Of a DNA stretch of 49,435 bases, positions 19,783 through 28,716 are shown one piece after another; position 1 is the first letter of the stretch; the number at the start of each line of letters is the position of its first letter. The notes beneath the pieces were generated by a model. The model searched no databases. It had not been told where the DNA came from and saw nothing but the letters and a program-made list of their open reading frames with translations. The stretch lies in NCBI RefSeq assembly GCF_042647165.1, contig NZ_JBHRUV010000032.1; one strand, given 5' to 3'. A program made the position numbers and the translations under genes. Origin of the DNA: Camelimonas abortus (GTDB lineage: Bacteria > Pseudomonadota > Alphaproteobacteria > Rhizobiales > Beijerinckiaceae).

Positions 19783-21384
19783 ATGGGTGAGATAACGCGT
19801 CGCGGCGCGATCGGCGCGCTGGCGCTGCCGTTCGCCATGACGCAGGCGCAGGCCGCGCAGACGCCGGCCGCGCCGGCGGAGGAGGGGCCGCGCCCGGCCT
19901 TCTCCTTCGTTCTGGTCAACGACATCTACCGCGTGAACGCCGAAGACGGCCGCGGCGGCTACGCCCGCCTCGCCGCCGTGGTGAAGGCGGAACGCGCCCG
20001 CGGCGTCCCCATGCTGTTCGTCCACGCCGGCGACGCCTTCTCCCCGTCCCTGCTCTCCGGCTTCGACCAGGGCGCGCATGTGGTGGCGCTCACCAACCTG
20101 CTGCAGCCGGACGCCTTCACGCCGGGCAACCACGAGTTCGACTTCGGTCCCGAGGTTTACGCGAAACGGGTGAGCGAGGCGCGCTTTCCCTTCTTCGCCG
20201 CCAACATGCGCGACGCCCGCGGCCGGCCGCTGCCGGGCCACGCCGACCGGCGCATCTTCACCCTGGGCGGATATCGCGTCGGTCTGACCGGGATCACGCT
20301 CAGCGACATTCCCATGCAGTCCAACGCCGGCGACCTCACCTTCGCGCCGGTCATGGAGACGCTGGAGGAGCAGGCGGCGCTGCTGCGCAGGGAGGGCGCG
20401 CAGTTCGTCGTCGCCCTCACCCACACCGACCGCGACACCGACCTGCGCATCATCCGCTCCGGCCTGGTGGACCTGCTGCTCACCGGCCACGTGCACGACC
20501 TGTTCATCTACTGGGACGAACAGACCGCCGCGGTGGAGTCCTCCCACGACGCCAATTACGTCACGACGGTGGACGTCCATGTGGAGCCGGGCGACCGGGG
20601 CGGGCGCCTGCGCTGGAGCCCGGACTTCCGCATCCACGACACGCTGCGCGTCGCCCCCGACCCGCAGATGCAGGCCCAGGTGGACGCCCTGGAGCAGGAG
20701 CTGTCGCAGTCGCTTGACGTCGCACTCGCCGTGCTCGGAGGCGAGCTGGACACCCGCGCCGCCAGCGTGCGCTATCGCGAGGCCACCGGCGGCGATCTGG
20801 TGGCGGACGCGATCCGCGAGATGTCAGGCGCGGACGTGGCCATCGTCAACGGCGGCTCCATCCGCGGCGACCGGGTCTATCCGGCCGGGGCGACGCTCAC
20901 CCGCCGCGACATCCTCACCGAACTGCCCTTCGGCAACCGCACCGTGGTGGTGAAGGCCAGCGGCGCCACGCTGAAAAAGGCGCTGGAAAACGGCTTCTCC
21001 CGCCTCGACGCCCGCGCCGGGCGCTTCCCGCAGATCTCGGGCATGCGGGTGACCGTGGACCCGTCGCGCCCCGCCGGCGACCGGGTGACCAGCCTTGAGA
21101 TCGGCGCCCGCCCGGCAGGTCCGGCCGACGCCTACAGCGTCGCCATCAACGACTACATGCTGCGCGGCGGCGACGGCTACGGCATGTTCGCCACCGACGA
21201 CGGGCGCGGCGTCGACGCCGGCAACCGCCTGCTGGCCAGCGACGTGATGGCATGGCTGCGCCGCAAGGGCCGCTTCACGCCCCGCCTCGACGGACGCATC
21301 CGCATCGAAACGGGGCCGGCGGCCAGGGCGGACAGCGCCGCCGGAGCGGCCGCGGACACGGCGGCGCGCGGGCCGGCGCGATGA
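19783..21384 (+). CDS. Exported bifunctional metallophosphatase / 5'-nucleotidase
   Basis: A 533-residue periplasmic enzyme of the UshA / 2',3'-cyclic nucleotide phosphodiesterase type, releasing nucleosides and phosphate from nucleotides. The N-terminus MGEITRRGAIGALALP has a twin-arginine pattern and a likely cleavage after AQA (about 25). The metallophosphoesterase domain has HAGD (81-84), GNHE (115-118), His214 in LTHTD and GHVH (235-238). The usual D-x-H of the first metal motif is D-x-Y here (NDIY, 46-49). The C-terminal nucleotide-specificity domain covers about 300-500 (GDLVADAIRE, VNGGSIRGD, NDYMLRGGDGY). The ATG at 19783 has GGAGGG seven bases upstream. Ung follows after 72 bases. 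Confidence 0.9.
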   Translation: MGEITRRGAIGALALPFAMTQAQAAQTPAAPAEEGPRPAFSFVLVNDIYRVNAEDGRGGYARLAAVVKAERARGVPMLFVHAGDAFSPSLLSGFDQGAHVVALTNLLQPDAFTPGNHEFDFGPEVYAKRVSEARFPFFAANMRDARGRPLPGHADRRIFTLGGYRVGLTGITLSDIPMQSNAGDLTFAPVMETLEEQAALLRREGAQFVVALTHTDRDTDLRIIRSGLVDLLLTGHVHDLFIYWDEQTAAVESSHDANYVTTVDVHVEPGDRGGRLRWSPDFRIHDTLRVAPDPQMQAQVDALEQELSQSLDVALAVLGGELDTRAASVRYREATGGDLVADAIREMSGADVAIVNGGSIRGDRVYPAGATLTRRDILTELPFGNRTVVVKASGATLKKALENGFSRLDARAGRFPQISGMRVTVDPSRPAGDRVTSLEIGARPAGPADAYSVAINDYMLRGGDGYGMFATDDGRGVDAGNRLLASDVMAWLRRKGRFTPRLDGRIRIETGPAARADSAAGAAADTAARGPAR

Positions 21385-21456
21385 CGCGCGCCGTCCCTGC
21401 CGCGGCGGGCGCGAATGGCGGTTCCGTCCGCCGCCGCGCCGGCGTAGAGAAGCGCC

Positions 21457-22215
21457 ATGACCGACGCATCGCCCGCCGCCCGCGCCACGCCCGCCAGCTA
21501 TCAGGACGCCGTCGCCCGCTTCATGGCGGAGACCGCTGACGGCTGGGCGGACCTTGCGTTCTTCCGTTCCGGCGCCGCCGCCAGGGCGGCCGCGCGCGCC
21601 GACGCCCGCCGCGCCGCCGGCGCCGTCGTGCTGCCCGCGCCCGGGAGCCTGCTGACGGCGCTGCGGCTCACGCCCCTCCATGCGGTGCGGGCGGTGATTC
21701 TCGGCCAGGATCCCTATCCCACTCCCGGCGACGCCCACGGCCTCGCCTTTTCCGTGCGGCGCAGCGGACCGCCGCCGCGCTCCCTCGCCAACATCTTCCG
21801 CGAGCTGACGGACGATCTGGGCGTCCCCCCGCCCGCCGGCGGCGACCTCAGCGGCTGGGCGCGCCAGGGCGTGCTGCTGCTCAACATGGCGCTTACGGTG
21901 GAGGCCGGCGCCGCCGGCGCCCATCGCGGCTGGGGCTGGGAGGCGCTGGCGGCGGAGGCGGTCACCACCCTCGCCGCCGGCAGGAAACCGGTGGCGTTCG
22001 TGCTGTGGGGCGCTGACGCGCGCCGCATGGCGGGGCTGGCGCGCGCCCATGATCCCGCCGGCGCGACGCACCTGGTGATCGAGAGCGCCCACCCCTCGCC
22101 GCTCTCGGCGCGCCGCGGCTTTTTCGGCTCGCGGCCGTTTTCCCGCGTCAACGCCTTTCTGGAGCAGGCCGGACGGGGCGCCGTCGACTGGAGCCGGAGC
22201 GGCGACGGCGCCTGA
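21457..22215 (+). CDS. ung: Uracil-DNA glycosylase, family 1
   Basis: Removes uracil from DNA to start base-excision repair. In 252 residues the water-activating motif is GQDPYP (83-88, catalytic Asp85), the uracil-recognition stretch is GLAFSV, the next block is GVLLLNMALTVEAG, and the DNA-intercalation loop is HPSPLS (His212). The canonical first motif GQDPYH has Pro in place of His here. The N-terminal 60 residues are Ala-rich, as often in high-GC alphaproteobacteria. The ATG start is used; the preceding gene ends 72 bases upstream on the same strand, and a strong hairpin follows the stop. Confidence 0.93.
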   Translation: MTDASPAARATPASYQDAVARFMAETADGWADLAFFRSGAAARAAARADARRAAGAVVLPAPGSLLTALRLTPLHAVRAVILGQDPYPTPGDAHGLAFSVRRSGPPPRSLANIFRELTDDLGVPPPAGGDLSGWARQGVLLLNMALTVEAGAAGAHRGWGWEALAAEAVTTLAAGRKPVAFVLWGADARRMAGLARAHDPAGATHLVIESAHPSPLSARRGFFGSRPFSRVNAFLEQAGRGAVDWSRSGDGA

Positions 22216-22235
22216 CGGCGGGGCGCGGACGGACG

Positions 22236-22269
22236 ACGGCCTGCGCGGCGTTTCGCCGGCGCAGGCCGT
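22236..22269. terminator. Bidirectional terminator hairpin between ung and the porin gene
   Basis: ACGGCCTGCGC (22236-22246) pairs with GCGCAGGCCGT (22259-22269), with an inner GGCG/CGCC stem and a TTT loop. It lies between two convergent genes. No long T-run follows on either strand. Confidence 0.65.
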
Positions 22270-22288
22270 CGCGCGCTTCCGGTCCGGA

Positions 22289-23809
22289 TCAGAAGCTGCG
22301 CTGGATCTGCAGCCTTGCGTTCCAGCCGTTTTCCTGGCGAGGCGTCCAGGCGACGCGGCTGGCCTCCACGGCCGGCCGGCTGTTGCGCAGCCGGGTCCAC
22401 GCCACCTCGCCGCTGACGAACAGGTCCTTCACCGGCTCCCAGTCCAGCCGCGTGCCGACGGCCAGCACGCCATTGCCGGGGATGGGCCCGGCGAAACCAC
22501 CCGCCGTCCCCATGCCGGCGGTGAGGCCGCGGCCGTAGCTGACGCGACCGTAACCGGCGAACACGCTCTGGGCGAAATCCGGCCGCCAGTAGTGCTGCAG
22601 GGCGGCCACCGCCGACCAGCTCCGCGACAGGCGCAGCTGTCCGTCCGGCCCCACCAGGGCGTCGGCTGACCAGGCGGTGATCTTGCCGAACTGGTTGCCG
22701 TTCAGCGTGTCGAAGCCAAGCGGCGCGGCGCCTGTGTAGCTGAGGGCGCCCCTGCCCCACGCCGCCTGCAGCCACAGACGGTCGCCGTCGCCCAGCGCCG
22801 GCAGGTTCAGCATCACGCCCGCCTGGACGGCGCCGCCATATTTGCCCGCTGGCCCATGGCCGGCGACGATCGCGCCGTTCCCGTCCCGCACCGTGCCGCG
22901 GACGTCGAGACGCCGCAGCGCGCCGGAGAACTGCAGCGCGCCCCAGGAGCGGTCCAGACGCAGGGCGGCGACCACGTCCGGCATCGTGTCCCGCTGGCGC
23001 ACGTCGACCCGGCCGAAAATGGGGCGGCCGTCGGGGCCGGCGCCAAGCGGGACCAGCGCCACCGGCGTCGCGCCCGGCGTCCAGCCGTCCGGCGACCAGG
23101 AGCCGTCGGCGTGAACGGCGCCCGACCAGGCGACGGGCCGGCGCCGCCAGATCCCGTCCTCGGCGGACAGCGTCAGCGACCAGCCCTTGCTGAGACCGAA
23201 GGTCCACGCCAGCAGGTTGACGGGCGAGGCGTCTGACGCCGGCGTGGCGCCGAGCATCTCGACGTCATGGGCGTAAAATTCGAAGAAGCTCGACGCCCGG
23301 CCGGCGGTGAGCCCGCCGAACTGGATGAACGCCCGGCTGACGTCGACGCCCTTCTGGGCCTTGCCCCAGGTGTCGACGCCGGTCGCGCCGAAACCGGAGC
23401 CAAGCCGCGCCTTGTCGCCGCTGACGCCCGTTCCGGTGAGACTGCTGATGTCGAAACGGACGAAGGTCCGCAGCGCGCCCCAGTCGGTGCTGGTGCGCGC
23501 GTCGGCGTCGATGCGGCCGGTGACGATGACGCCATAGCGGCTGGAGGCGCCGCGTTCCTGCGGCGTCGTCATGGTCGCATTGGCCTCCACCATGCCGCCG
23601 ATGCGCAGGCATGTGTCGGAGCCGGGTATGGCGAAAAAGCCGCCGCCATGCTCGGAACAGGCGCGCACCGCCTGTTCCGCCGGCGCGCCGCCATACGGCC
23701 CGGACGGCAGGTCGGCCGCCATCGCCCCAGACGCCCAGGCGAGCGGGCCGCCGCCCGCGACCCCCGCCAGGGCAATGGCTGTCAATTGTAAATTCCTGCA
23801 AATATTCAT
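22289..23809 (-). CDS. Outer-membrane porin, rhizobial Porin_2 type
   Basis: A 506-residue secreted beta-barrel. A signal peptide (about 1-35, ending AMAADLPSG) is followed by a short Cys-containing segment (RACSEHGGGFFAIPGSDTCLRIGG), a hallmark of the rhizobial porin family. Repeated amphipathic strands with ADARTSTDWGALRTFVRFD and the constriction-type region follow, and the chain ends in a terminal aromatic residue (QIQRSF), as required for barrel assembly. The ATG at 23809 fits the signal peptide; the GTG four codons upstream is possible. Upstream DNA is strikingly AT-rich, typical of a strong promoter. At 506 residues it is longer than many members of the family, and the extra length lies in loops. 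Confidence 0.88.
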   Translation of the reverse strand: MNICRNLQLTAIALAGVAGGGPLAWASGAMAADLPSGPYGGAPAEQAVRACSEHGGGFFAIPGSDTCLRIGGMVEANATMTTPQERGASSRYGVIVTGRIDADARTSTDWGALRTFVRFDISSLTGTGVSGDKARLGSGFGATGVDTWGKAQKGVDVSRAFIQFGGLTAGRASSFFEFYAHDVEMLGATPASDASPVNLLAWTFGLSKGWSLTLSAEDGIWRRRPVAWSGAVHADGSWSPDGWTPGATPVALVPLGAGPDGRPIFGRVDVRQRDTMPDVVAALRLDRSWGALQFSGALRRLDVRGTVRDGNGAIVAGHGPAGKYGGAVQAGVMLNLPALGDGDRLWLQAAWGRGALSYTGAAPLGFDTLNGNQFGKITAWSADALVGPDGQLRLSRSWSAVAALQHYWRPDFAQSVFAGYGRVSYGRGLTAGMGTAGGFAGPIPGNGVLAVGTRLDWEPVKDLFVSGEVAWTRLRNSRPAVEASRVAWTPRQENGWNARLQIQRSF

Positions 23810-23910
23810 TGTGACACACACCCATAAAATACATTTATTTTCAGAAAGAAAAATTTATAATTCTTACAGATATAATTACTGTTTGTGGACAATACAGATA
23901 TTTCCGGAAA
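23810..23910 (-). promoter_or_regulatory. AT-rich promoter and leader of the porin gene
   Basis: About 100 bases of AT-rich sequence stand out in DNA of roughly 70% G+C. On the minus strand TTGTCC and a TTATAT box occur in a plausible promoter order, followed by a T/A-rich leader and GGGTGTG just before the ATG. The exact -35/-10 pair was not fixed. Confidence 0.5.
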
Positions 23911-23974
23911 GCGGCCGCGCGGCGGCGTAGCGCACAACGCGGAAACAGCGTTACGGCCCATCCATTACGTTTCG

Positions 23975-24277
23975 TCAGTCGCAGGAGCGCGTGGACCAAC
24001 ATGAAGCAACCGGGATGCCGGCGAGACAGTGCAGCGGCCTCCAGCCCGGCCCGCTCATCTTGCGCAGAGACTGCGACACGAACTTGTCAACGGTGACGTC
24101 GCAGAACACGCGGGCACCGGGGCCGGCCAGTTTCACCAGCAGCGGGTCGATGGCGGGACTGGTGACGTCGCAGGCGGCCCCGGCGACGATCATGTCCTTC
24201 GCGCGGCCGCCGGGCGCTTTCCTGAAGCCCCTCACATGTTCGCGGCCGAGATCGTCGTTCTGGCAGCGAATGGCCAT
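23975..24277 (-). CDS. Small protein of unknown function
   Basis: A 100-residue frame not recognised as any family. Support for a gene: the ATG has AAGGA eight bases upstream, and the codons strongly prefer G or C in the third position over most of the length, as in real genes here. The last ten codons lose this bias, so the end could be frayed. It has four Cys residues besides the tail (RCQNDD, AACDVT, VFCDVT, LHCLAG), no signal peptide and no membrane segment. It lies alone between the porin promoter and the acyl-CoA ligase gene. It might be a remnant of a longer gene. Confidence 0.5.
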   Translation of the reverse strand: MAIRCQNDDLGREHVRGFRKAPGGRAKDMIVAGAACDVTSPAIDPLLVKLAGPGARVFCDVTVDKFVSQSLRKMSGPGWRPLHCLAGIPVASCWSTRSCD

Positions 24278-24497
24278 TGCATGTCCTTGTGCGCAAACAG
24301 GTTTTTTTCGCCGGCGTTTAATCCGTGCGCCGCGCGCATGACGCGCGCGCCCGGAGCGGCCGGCGCCCCTTTTCGCGGCGGAGCTTTCTCCCTAGAACGG
24401 ACGGGGCCGGGCGGAAACGACAGGAAGCCTCCGCCCGGGCGCGACGACGCTTCCGCATGCGCCGCTCCGCCGGCGCAGGAACTGGGCGAGGAAACTC

Positions 24498-25994
24498 ATG
24501 CTGCTGCCGATGGGCGACATTCCGCGCTGGTACGCCGACCGCAAGGGTCACGACGCGCCGGCCGTCATTCACGGGGACGACACGCTGACCTGGGGCGAAC
24601 TGGAGCGCCGCGCCAACCGCCGCGCCCGGGCGTTCATGGAGATGGGCGTGCGGCCCGGCGATTTCGTCGCCGTCGGCCTGCCCAACAGCAACACGTTCTA
24701 CGAGAACACCTTCGCCATCTGGAAATGCGGCGCCACGCCCTGCTCGCTCTCCTGGCGCCTGCCGCGGGGCGAGGCGGCGGCCATTCTCGAGCTGCTGCGC
24801 CCCTCGCTGGTCATCGGCGGCGAGCCGGACTGGAACGCGCCCAGGGCCCTGCCGGCCGACTTCGTTCCGGAAGGCCATGACGATTCTCCGGTCGAGGCGC
24901 CGGTGGCGCGCTACTGGAAGGCCATGACCTCGGGCGGCTCCACCGGCCGGCCGAAAGTGATCGTCGACCACATGCCCGCCGTGCATGACACCGCCGCCGC
25001 CGTGGCCGGCCTGGTGACGCCGGGCGTCAACCTGCTCAATCCGGGGCCGCTTTACCACAACGCCCCGTTCATCATCTCGCACATGGCCCTGTTCGGCGGC
25101 GGGCTGCTGGTGGGCATGAAGAAGTTCGACGCAGAGGAGGCGCTGCGCCTCATCGACCGTCACCGCATCCAGTGGGTGAATTTTGTGCCCACCATGATGA
25201 GCCGCATCTGGGCGCTGCCGCCGGAGGTGCGCGGCCGGTACGACGTCTCCAGCCTGCAGACCGTGTTCCACATGGCCGCGCCCATGCCGGTATGGCTCAA
25301 GGAAGCGTGGATCGAATGGCTCGGGCCGGAGAAAATCTTCGAGCTCTACGGCGGCACCGAGCGCCAGGCGTCCACGGTGATCTCCGGCACGGAATGGCTG
25401 CAGCGCAAGGGTTCGGTCGGTCGCGTCCAGGCAGGCGCCGCCAAGGTGGTGGGCGAGGACGGGCGCGAGCTGCCCCCGGGGGAGACCGGCGAAATCTTCC
25501 TCAAGGCCGCCGACGGTCCGGGCTCCACCTACCACTACCTCGGCGCCGAGCCGAAGCGGGACAATGACGGCTGGGAGTCCCTCGGCGACATCGGCTACAT
25601 GGACGAGGAGGGCTACATCTGGCTGGCCGACCGGCGCTCCGACATGATCCTGCGCGGCGGCGCCAACATCTATCCCGCCGAAGTCGAGGCGGCGCTGATC
25701 GCCAGCCCGTCGGTGCGCAGCTGCGCCGTCATCGGCCTGCCCGACTCCGATCTTGGCGCGCGCATCCACGCCATCATCGAGGTGGCGCCGGGCGTGGCGC
25801 CGGAGGAGCTGCTGGCGGAGCTGCCGGCGTTCCTCGCCAGCCGCCTGAGCCGGAACAAGCACCCGGAGACCTATGAATTCACCGGCCAGACCGTGCGCGA
25901 CGACGCCGGCAAGGTGCGCCGCACCATGCTGCGCGACGAGCGCATCCGCTGGCTGGAGGAGGGCCGGGAGTTCCGCATTCCGGCGCCACGCTGA
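24498..25994 (+). CDS. AMP-dependent acyl-CoA synthetase / ligase
   Basis: A 498-residue ANL-superfamily enzyme that activates a carboxylic acid as acyl-AMP and then forms a CoA thioester. The P-loop is MTSGGSTGRPKVI, and the A5 motif is ELYGGTERQ. The A7/A8 region is DIGYMDEEGYIWLADRRSD followed by MILRGGANIYPAEVE, and the catalytic Lys is in DDAGKVRRTML. The organisation resembles ligases for bile acids, steroid side chains or aromatic acids, but the substrate cannot be told. The ATG at 24498 has GAGGAAAC in front. Transporter and cyclase-family genes downstream suggest a catabolic setting. Confidence 0.9.
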   Translation: MLLPMGDIPRWYADRKGHDAPAVIHGDDTLTWGELERRANRRARAFMEMGVRPGDFVAVGLPNSNTFYENTFAIWKCGATPCSLSWRLPRGEAAAILELLRPSLVIGGEPDWNAPRALPADFVPEGHDDSPVEAPVARYWKAMTSGGSTGRPKVIVDHMPAVHDTAAAVAGLVTPGVNLLNPGPLYHNAPFIISHMALFGGGLLVGMKKFDAEEALRLIDRHRIQWVNFVPTMMSRIWALPPEVRGRYDVSSLQTVFHMAAPMPVWLKEAWIEWLGPEKIFELYGGTERQASTVISGTEWLQRKGSVGRVQAGAAKVVGEDGRELPPGETGEIFLKAADGPGSTYHYLGAEPKRDNDGWESLGDIGYMDEEGYIWLADRRSDMILRGGANIYPAEVEAALIASPSVRSCAVIGLPDSDLGARIHAIIEVAPGVAPEELLAELPAFLASRLSRNKHPETYEFTGQTVRDDAGKVRRTMLRDERIRWLEEGREFRIPAPR

Positions 25995-26010
25995 CGCAGG
26001 GTCATGACGG

Positions 26011-26034
26011 CGGCGGGCGCGCCTGCGCCCGCCG
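26011..26034 (+). terminator. Hairpin after the acyl-CoA ligase gene
   Basis: CGGCGGGCGC (26011-26020) pairs perfectly with GCGCCCGCCG (26025-26034) around GCCT, 17 bases after the stop. No T-run follows. The next 250 bases up to the transporter gene show no other gene. Confidence 0.5.
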
Positions 26035-26286
26035 TGCGCTGAAAAAGCGGAAAGACCGGCCCGGCCGGCGCGCGGGCGCCTGCGGGGCCGCGCGCGCCGC
26101 AACGCCGCCCCGACGGCGCGTATTGCGAAAGACGCCGCAAGCATTTACCGAACGGCGACGAATGGAGCGGTCAACAGTCACCCCCGTCACGGGACCGTTC
26201 CGGATGAACCAGCGACAGTCTCCCCCCGCCGCCGGCGCCCTCCGGGCCGGAGCGTCAGGCTGTCGCCCCGCCGGGAGTATCCTTGC

Positions 26287-27591
26287 GTGTCAGCCCAAGC
26301 CCCCTCGCCAGCCGCCAATTCGCCTGCGCGCGTGCTTCTCGCCTCGCTTGTCGGCACCACCATCGAGTTCTTCGACTTCTATGTTTACGCGACGGCCGCG
26401 GTGATCGTGTTTCCCCGGCTGTTCTTCCCCTCCAGCGATCCCACCAGCGGCCTTTTGCAGTCGTTCGCCACCTTCGCCATCGCCTTCTTCGCCCGCCCGT
26501 TCGGCGCGGCGGTGTTCGGCCATTACGGCGACCGCGTCGGCCGCAAGGCCACGCTGGTGGCTGCGCTGATGCTGATGGGCGTCTCCACGGTGCTCATCGG
26601 CCTCTTGCCGCCTTATGACGCCATCGGCGTCGCCGCGCCGCTGCTGCTGGCGCTGTGCCGCCTGGGCCAGGGCCTTGGCCTTGGCGGCGAATGGGGCGGC
26701 GCGGTGCTGCTCGCCACGGAGAACGCCCCGCCCGGCCGCCAGGCGTGGTACGGCATGTTCCCGCAGCTGGGCGCGCCCATCGGCTTCATTCTGGCCAACG
26801 GCTGCTTCCTCGGCATCGGCGCGCTGCTCACCGACGAGCAGTTCTTCGCCTGGGGCTGGCGCGCGCCGTTCATCCTCAGCGCCCTGCTGGTGATCATCGG
26901 CCTGTACGTGCGCCTGAAGATCGCCGAGACGCCGGCCTTCCGCAAAACCCTGGAGCGCAACGAGCGCGTGCGGGCGCCGGTGCTGAGCGTGTTCCGCGAC
27001 TATCCGCTGCCGCTGCTGCTGGGCACGGTGGGGGCCATGGCCACCTTCGTGCTGTTCTACCTGATGACGGTGTTCTCGCTCAGCTGGGGCACCACGGCGC
27101 TGAAGATCCCGCGCAGCGAGTTCCTGCCGCTGCAGATGCTGGGCGTGGTGTTCTTCGGCCTGTTCATTCCGGTGTCGGCGGTGCTGGCCGACCGCTACGG
27201 GCGCCGGCCCATGCTGGTCTGGACCAGCCTCGCCATCGGGGCCTTCGGCTTCCTCATCCAGCCGATGTTCGGCTCCGGCTCGCTCCCGGTGATCGCGCTC
27301 TACCTGATCATCGGCCTGGCGCTGATGGGCCTCACCTATGGCCCGATCGGCGCGGCGCTGGCCGAGCTGTTCCCCACCGAGGTGCGCTACACCGGTTCGT
27401 CGATGACCTTCAATCTCGGCGGCATTCTCGGCGCCTCGCTGGCGCCCTACGTCGCCACCTGGCTGGCGACCGAATACGGCCTCGCCGCCGTGGGCTGGTA
27501 TCTCACCATCGCCGCGCTGGTGACGGCGCTGGCGCTGTGGGCGGCCCAGCGCTACGCCCGCGACTACAGCCACACCATGGCGCGCCACTGA
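26287..27591 (+). CDS. MFS transporter, metabolite:H+ symporter (MHS) family
   Basis: A 434-residue inner-membrane transporter with twelve predicted hydrophobic segments. The opening TTIEFFDFYVYATAA and the loop GHYGDRVGRKATL are hallmarks of the MHS group (ShiA, ProP, KgtP), which import organic acids, betaines or similar solutes with protons. Further marks are GGEWGGAVLLATE in segment 4/5 and a second DRYGRRPML in the central loop. The start is GTG at 26287; an ATG alternative is not available nearby. A strong terminator follows. The substrate is unknown; the ligase upstream suggests a carboxylic acid. Confidence 0.9.
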   Translation: MSAQAPSPAANSPARVLLASLVGTTIEFFDFYVYATAAVIVFPRLFFPSSDPTSGLLQSFATFAIAFFARPFGAAVFGHYGDRVGRKATLVAALMLMGVSTVLIGLLPPYDAIGVAAPLLLALCRLGQGLGLGGEWGGAVLLATENAPPGRQAWYGMFPQLGAPIGFILANGCFLGIGALLTDEQFFAWGWRAPFILSALLVIIGLYVRLKIAETPAFRKTLERNERVRAPVLSVFRDYPLPLLLGTVGAMATFVLFYLMTVFSLSWGTTALKIPRSEFLPLQMLGVVFFGLFIPVSAVLADRYGRRPMLVWTSLAIGAFGFLIQPMFGSGSLPVIALYLIIGLALMGLTYGPIGAALAELFPTEVRYTGSSMTFNLGGILGASLAPYVATWLATEYGLAAVGWYLTIAALVTALALWAAQRYARDYSHTMARH

Positions 27592-27634
27592 CGGCGTGAC
27601 GCCGGCGCGGCGGCGGCGCCCGCCGCGACAAACG

Positions 27635-27664
27635 GAAAGGGGGCCCGGGGCCCCCTTTCTTCTG
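27635..27664 (+). terminator. Intrinsic terminator after the MHS transporter
   Basis: GAAAGGGGGCC (27635-27645) pairs perfectly with GGCCCCCTTTC (27649-27659), followed by a TTCT tail. It is located between convergent genes and can work in both directions. Confidence 0.85.
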
Positions 27665-27714
27665 TCCTGCCCCTTCCGCCAGCGCCGGCGCGGGGCTGTC
27701 CGTCGCCGCGCCGG

Positions 27715-28716
27715 TCAGCGCACCGCCACCGGGGTGAAGATGGCCTGCACCGAGCCGGTGATGCGCGGCGGGGCGAGAACGACCATGAACTCATTGGCGT
27801 TGTCCTTCGCCAGGTCCTTCGTCACGACGTTCTCGAGGATATAGACGCCCTGGCGGGCAAGCAGCTCCTGGTGCACAGGAAACAGGTCCCTGGTCTCGCC
27901 CGGCAGCACCTCCAGCGCCGCGGTGTCGGAGCCGATGGCCACCACGCCGAGATCGGCGAGGTACTTCGCGCCGTCCATGCCGAGGCCCGGCTGCACCTGG
28001 ATGTACTTCTTGTTGTCCTTGCCGATCAGGTCAGCCCAGCCGGTGTGGAACAGCACCACGTCGCCCTTGCGGATCTCGACGCCCTGGGCCTTCGCCGCCT
28101 CCTCAATCTCCTTGCGGTTGAACGGCGTGCCCTCCTTCACCATCGGCGTGTTGAAATACCTGGTCATGTCGATGAGCACGCCGCGGGTGACCAGCGGCGG
28201 GAACTTCTCCAGACCCAGCTTCTTCAGGCCCTTGATGTCGGCGAACTCGTGGCCCTTGTGACCGTTGTAATAGACGTTGTCGACGCCGAGATGGCCGAGA
28301 CCGTCAATGTGGGTGCCGGCGCCGTTCCAGCCCACCACCATGTCGTCGTTATAGGTGGCCTTGTTGGGGCCGAAGCCGCCAGCGACGCCGCCCTGGGCCG
28401 GCTGCACCACCATGATCTCGAACTTGCGCGGCTCATAGGCGGGCAGCGACGGGTTGGACTCCATGGCGAGGTTATAGACCTTGCCGGTCTTCACCAGGCC
28501 CGCGGCCTTCGCCACCAGCTCGGGCGTCACCAGGTTGGCGGCGCCGACCTCGTCGTCGGGACCATATTTGGATTTGGTCCAGCTCATGTCGGCGGCGCCG
28601 CCCTTCTCGTCATGCGCCGTCGCGACGCCGGCGCCGAGCGCCGCCGCGGCGAGGGCAAGCACGCCGGCCGCGGCGGTGCGGGCGAATCCAGACATGCGGG
28701 TGCGTTTGTTGGACAT
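27715..28716 (-). CDS. Exported cyclase family (kynurenine-formamidase-like) metal hydrolase
   Basis: A 333-residue protein of the cyclase family (PF04199), metal-dependent amide, lactone or ester hydrolases. A signal peptide spans about 1-34 (cleavage likely after ATA), so it acts in the periplasm. The metal motif GTHIDGLGH gives His136, Asp138 and His142; downstream are GVLIDM, GDVVLFHTGW and a C-terminal GVYILENV with a Glu expected at the active site. The ATG at 28716 has GGAGGAAAC in front. A second MHS transporter gene lies upstream on the same strand, which suggests uptake of the product or substrate. Confidence 0.88.
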   Translation of the reverse strand: MSNKRTRMSGFARTAAAGVLALAAAALGAGVATAHDEKGGAADMSWTKSKYGPDDEVGAANLVTPELVAKAAGLVKTGKVYNLAMESNPSLPAYEPRKFEIMVVQPAQGGVAGGFGPNKATYNDDMVVGWNGAGTHIDGLGHLGVDNVYYNGHKGHEFADIKGLKKLGLEKFPPLVTRGVLIDMTRYFNTPMVKEGTPFNRKEIEEAAKAQGVEIRKGDVVLFHTGWADLIGKDNKKYIQVQPGLGMDGAKYLADLGVVAIGSDTAALEVLPGETRDLFPVHQELLARQGVYILENVVTKDLAKDNANEFMVVLAPPRITGSVQAIFTPVAVR

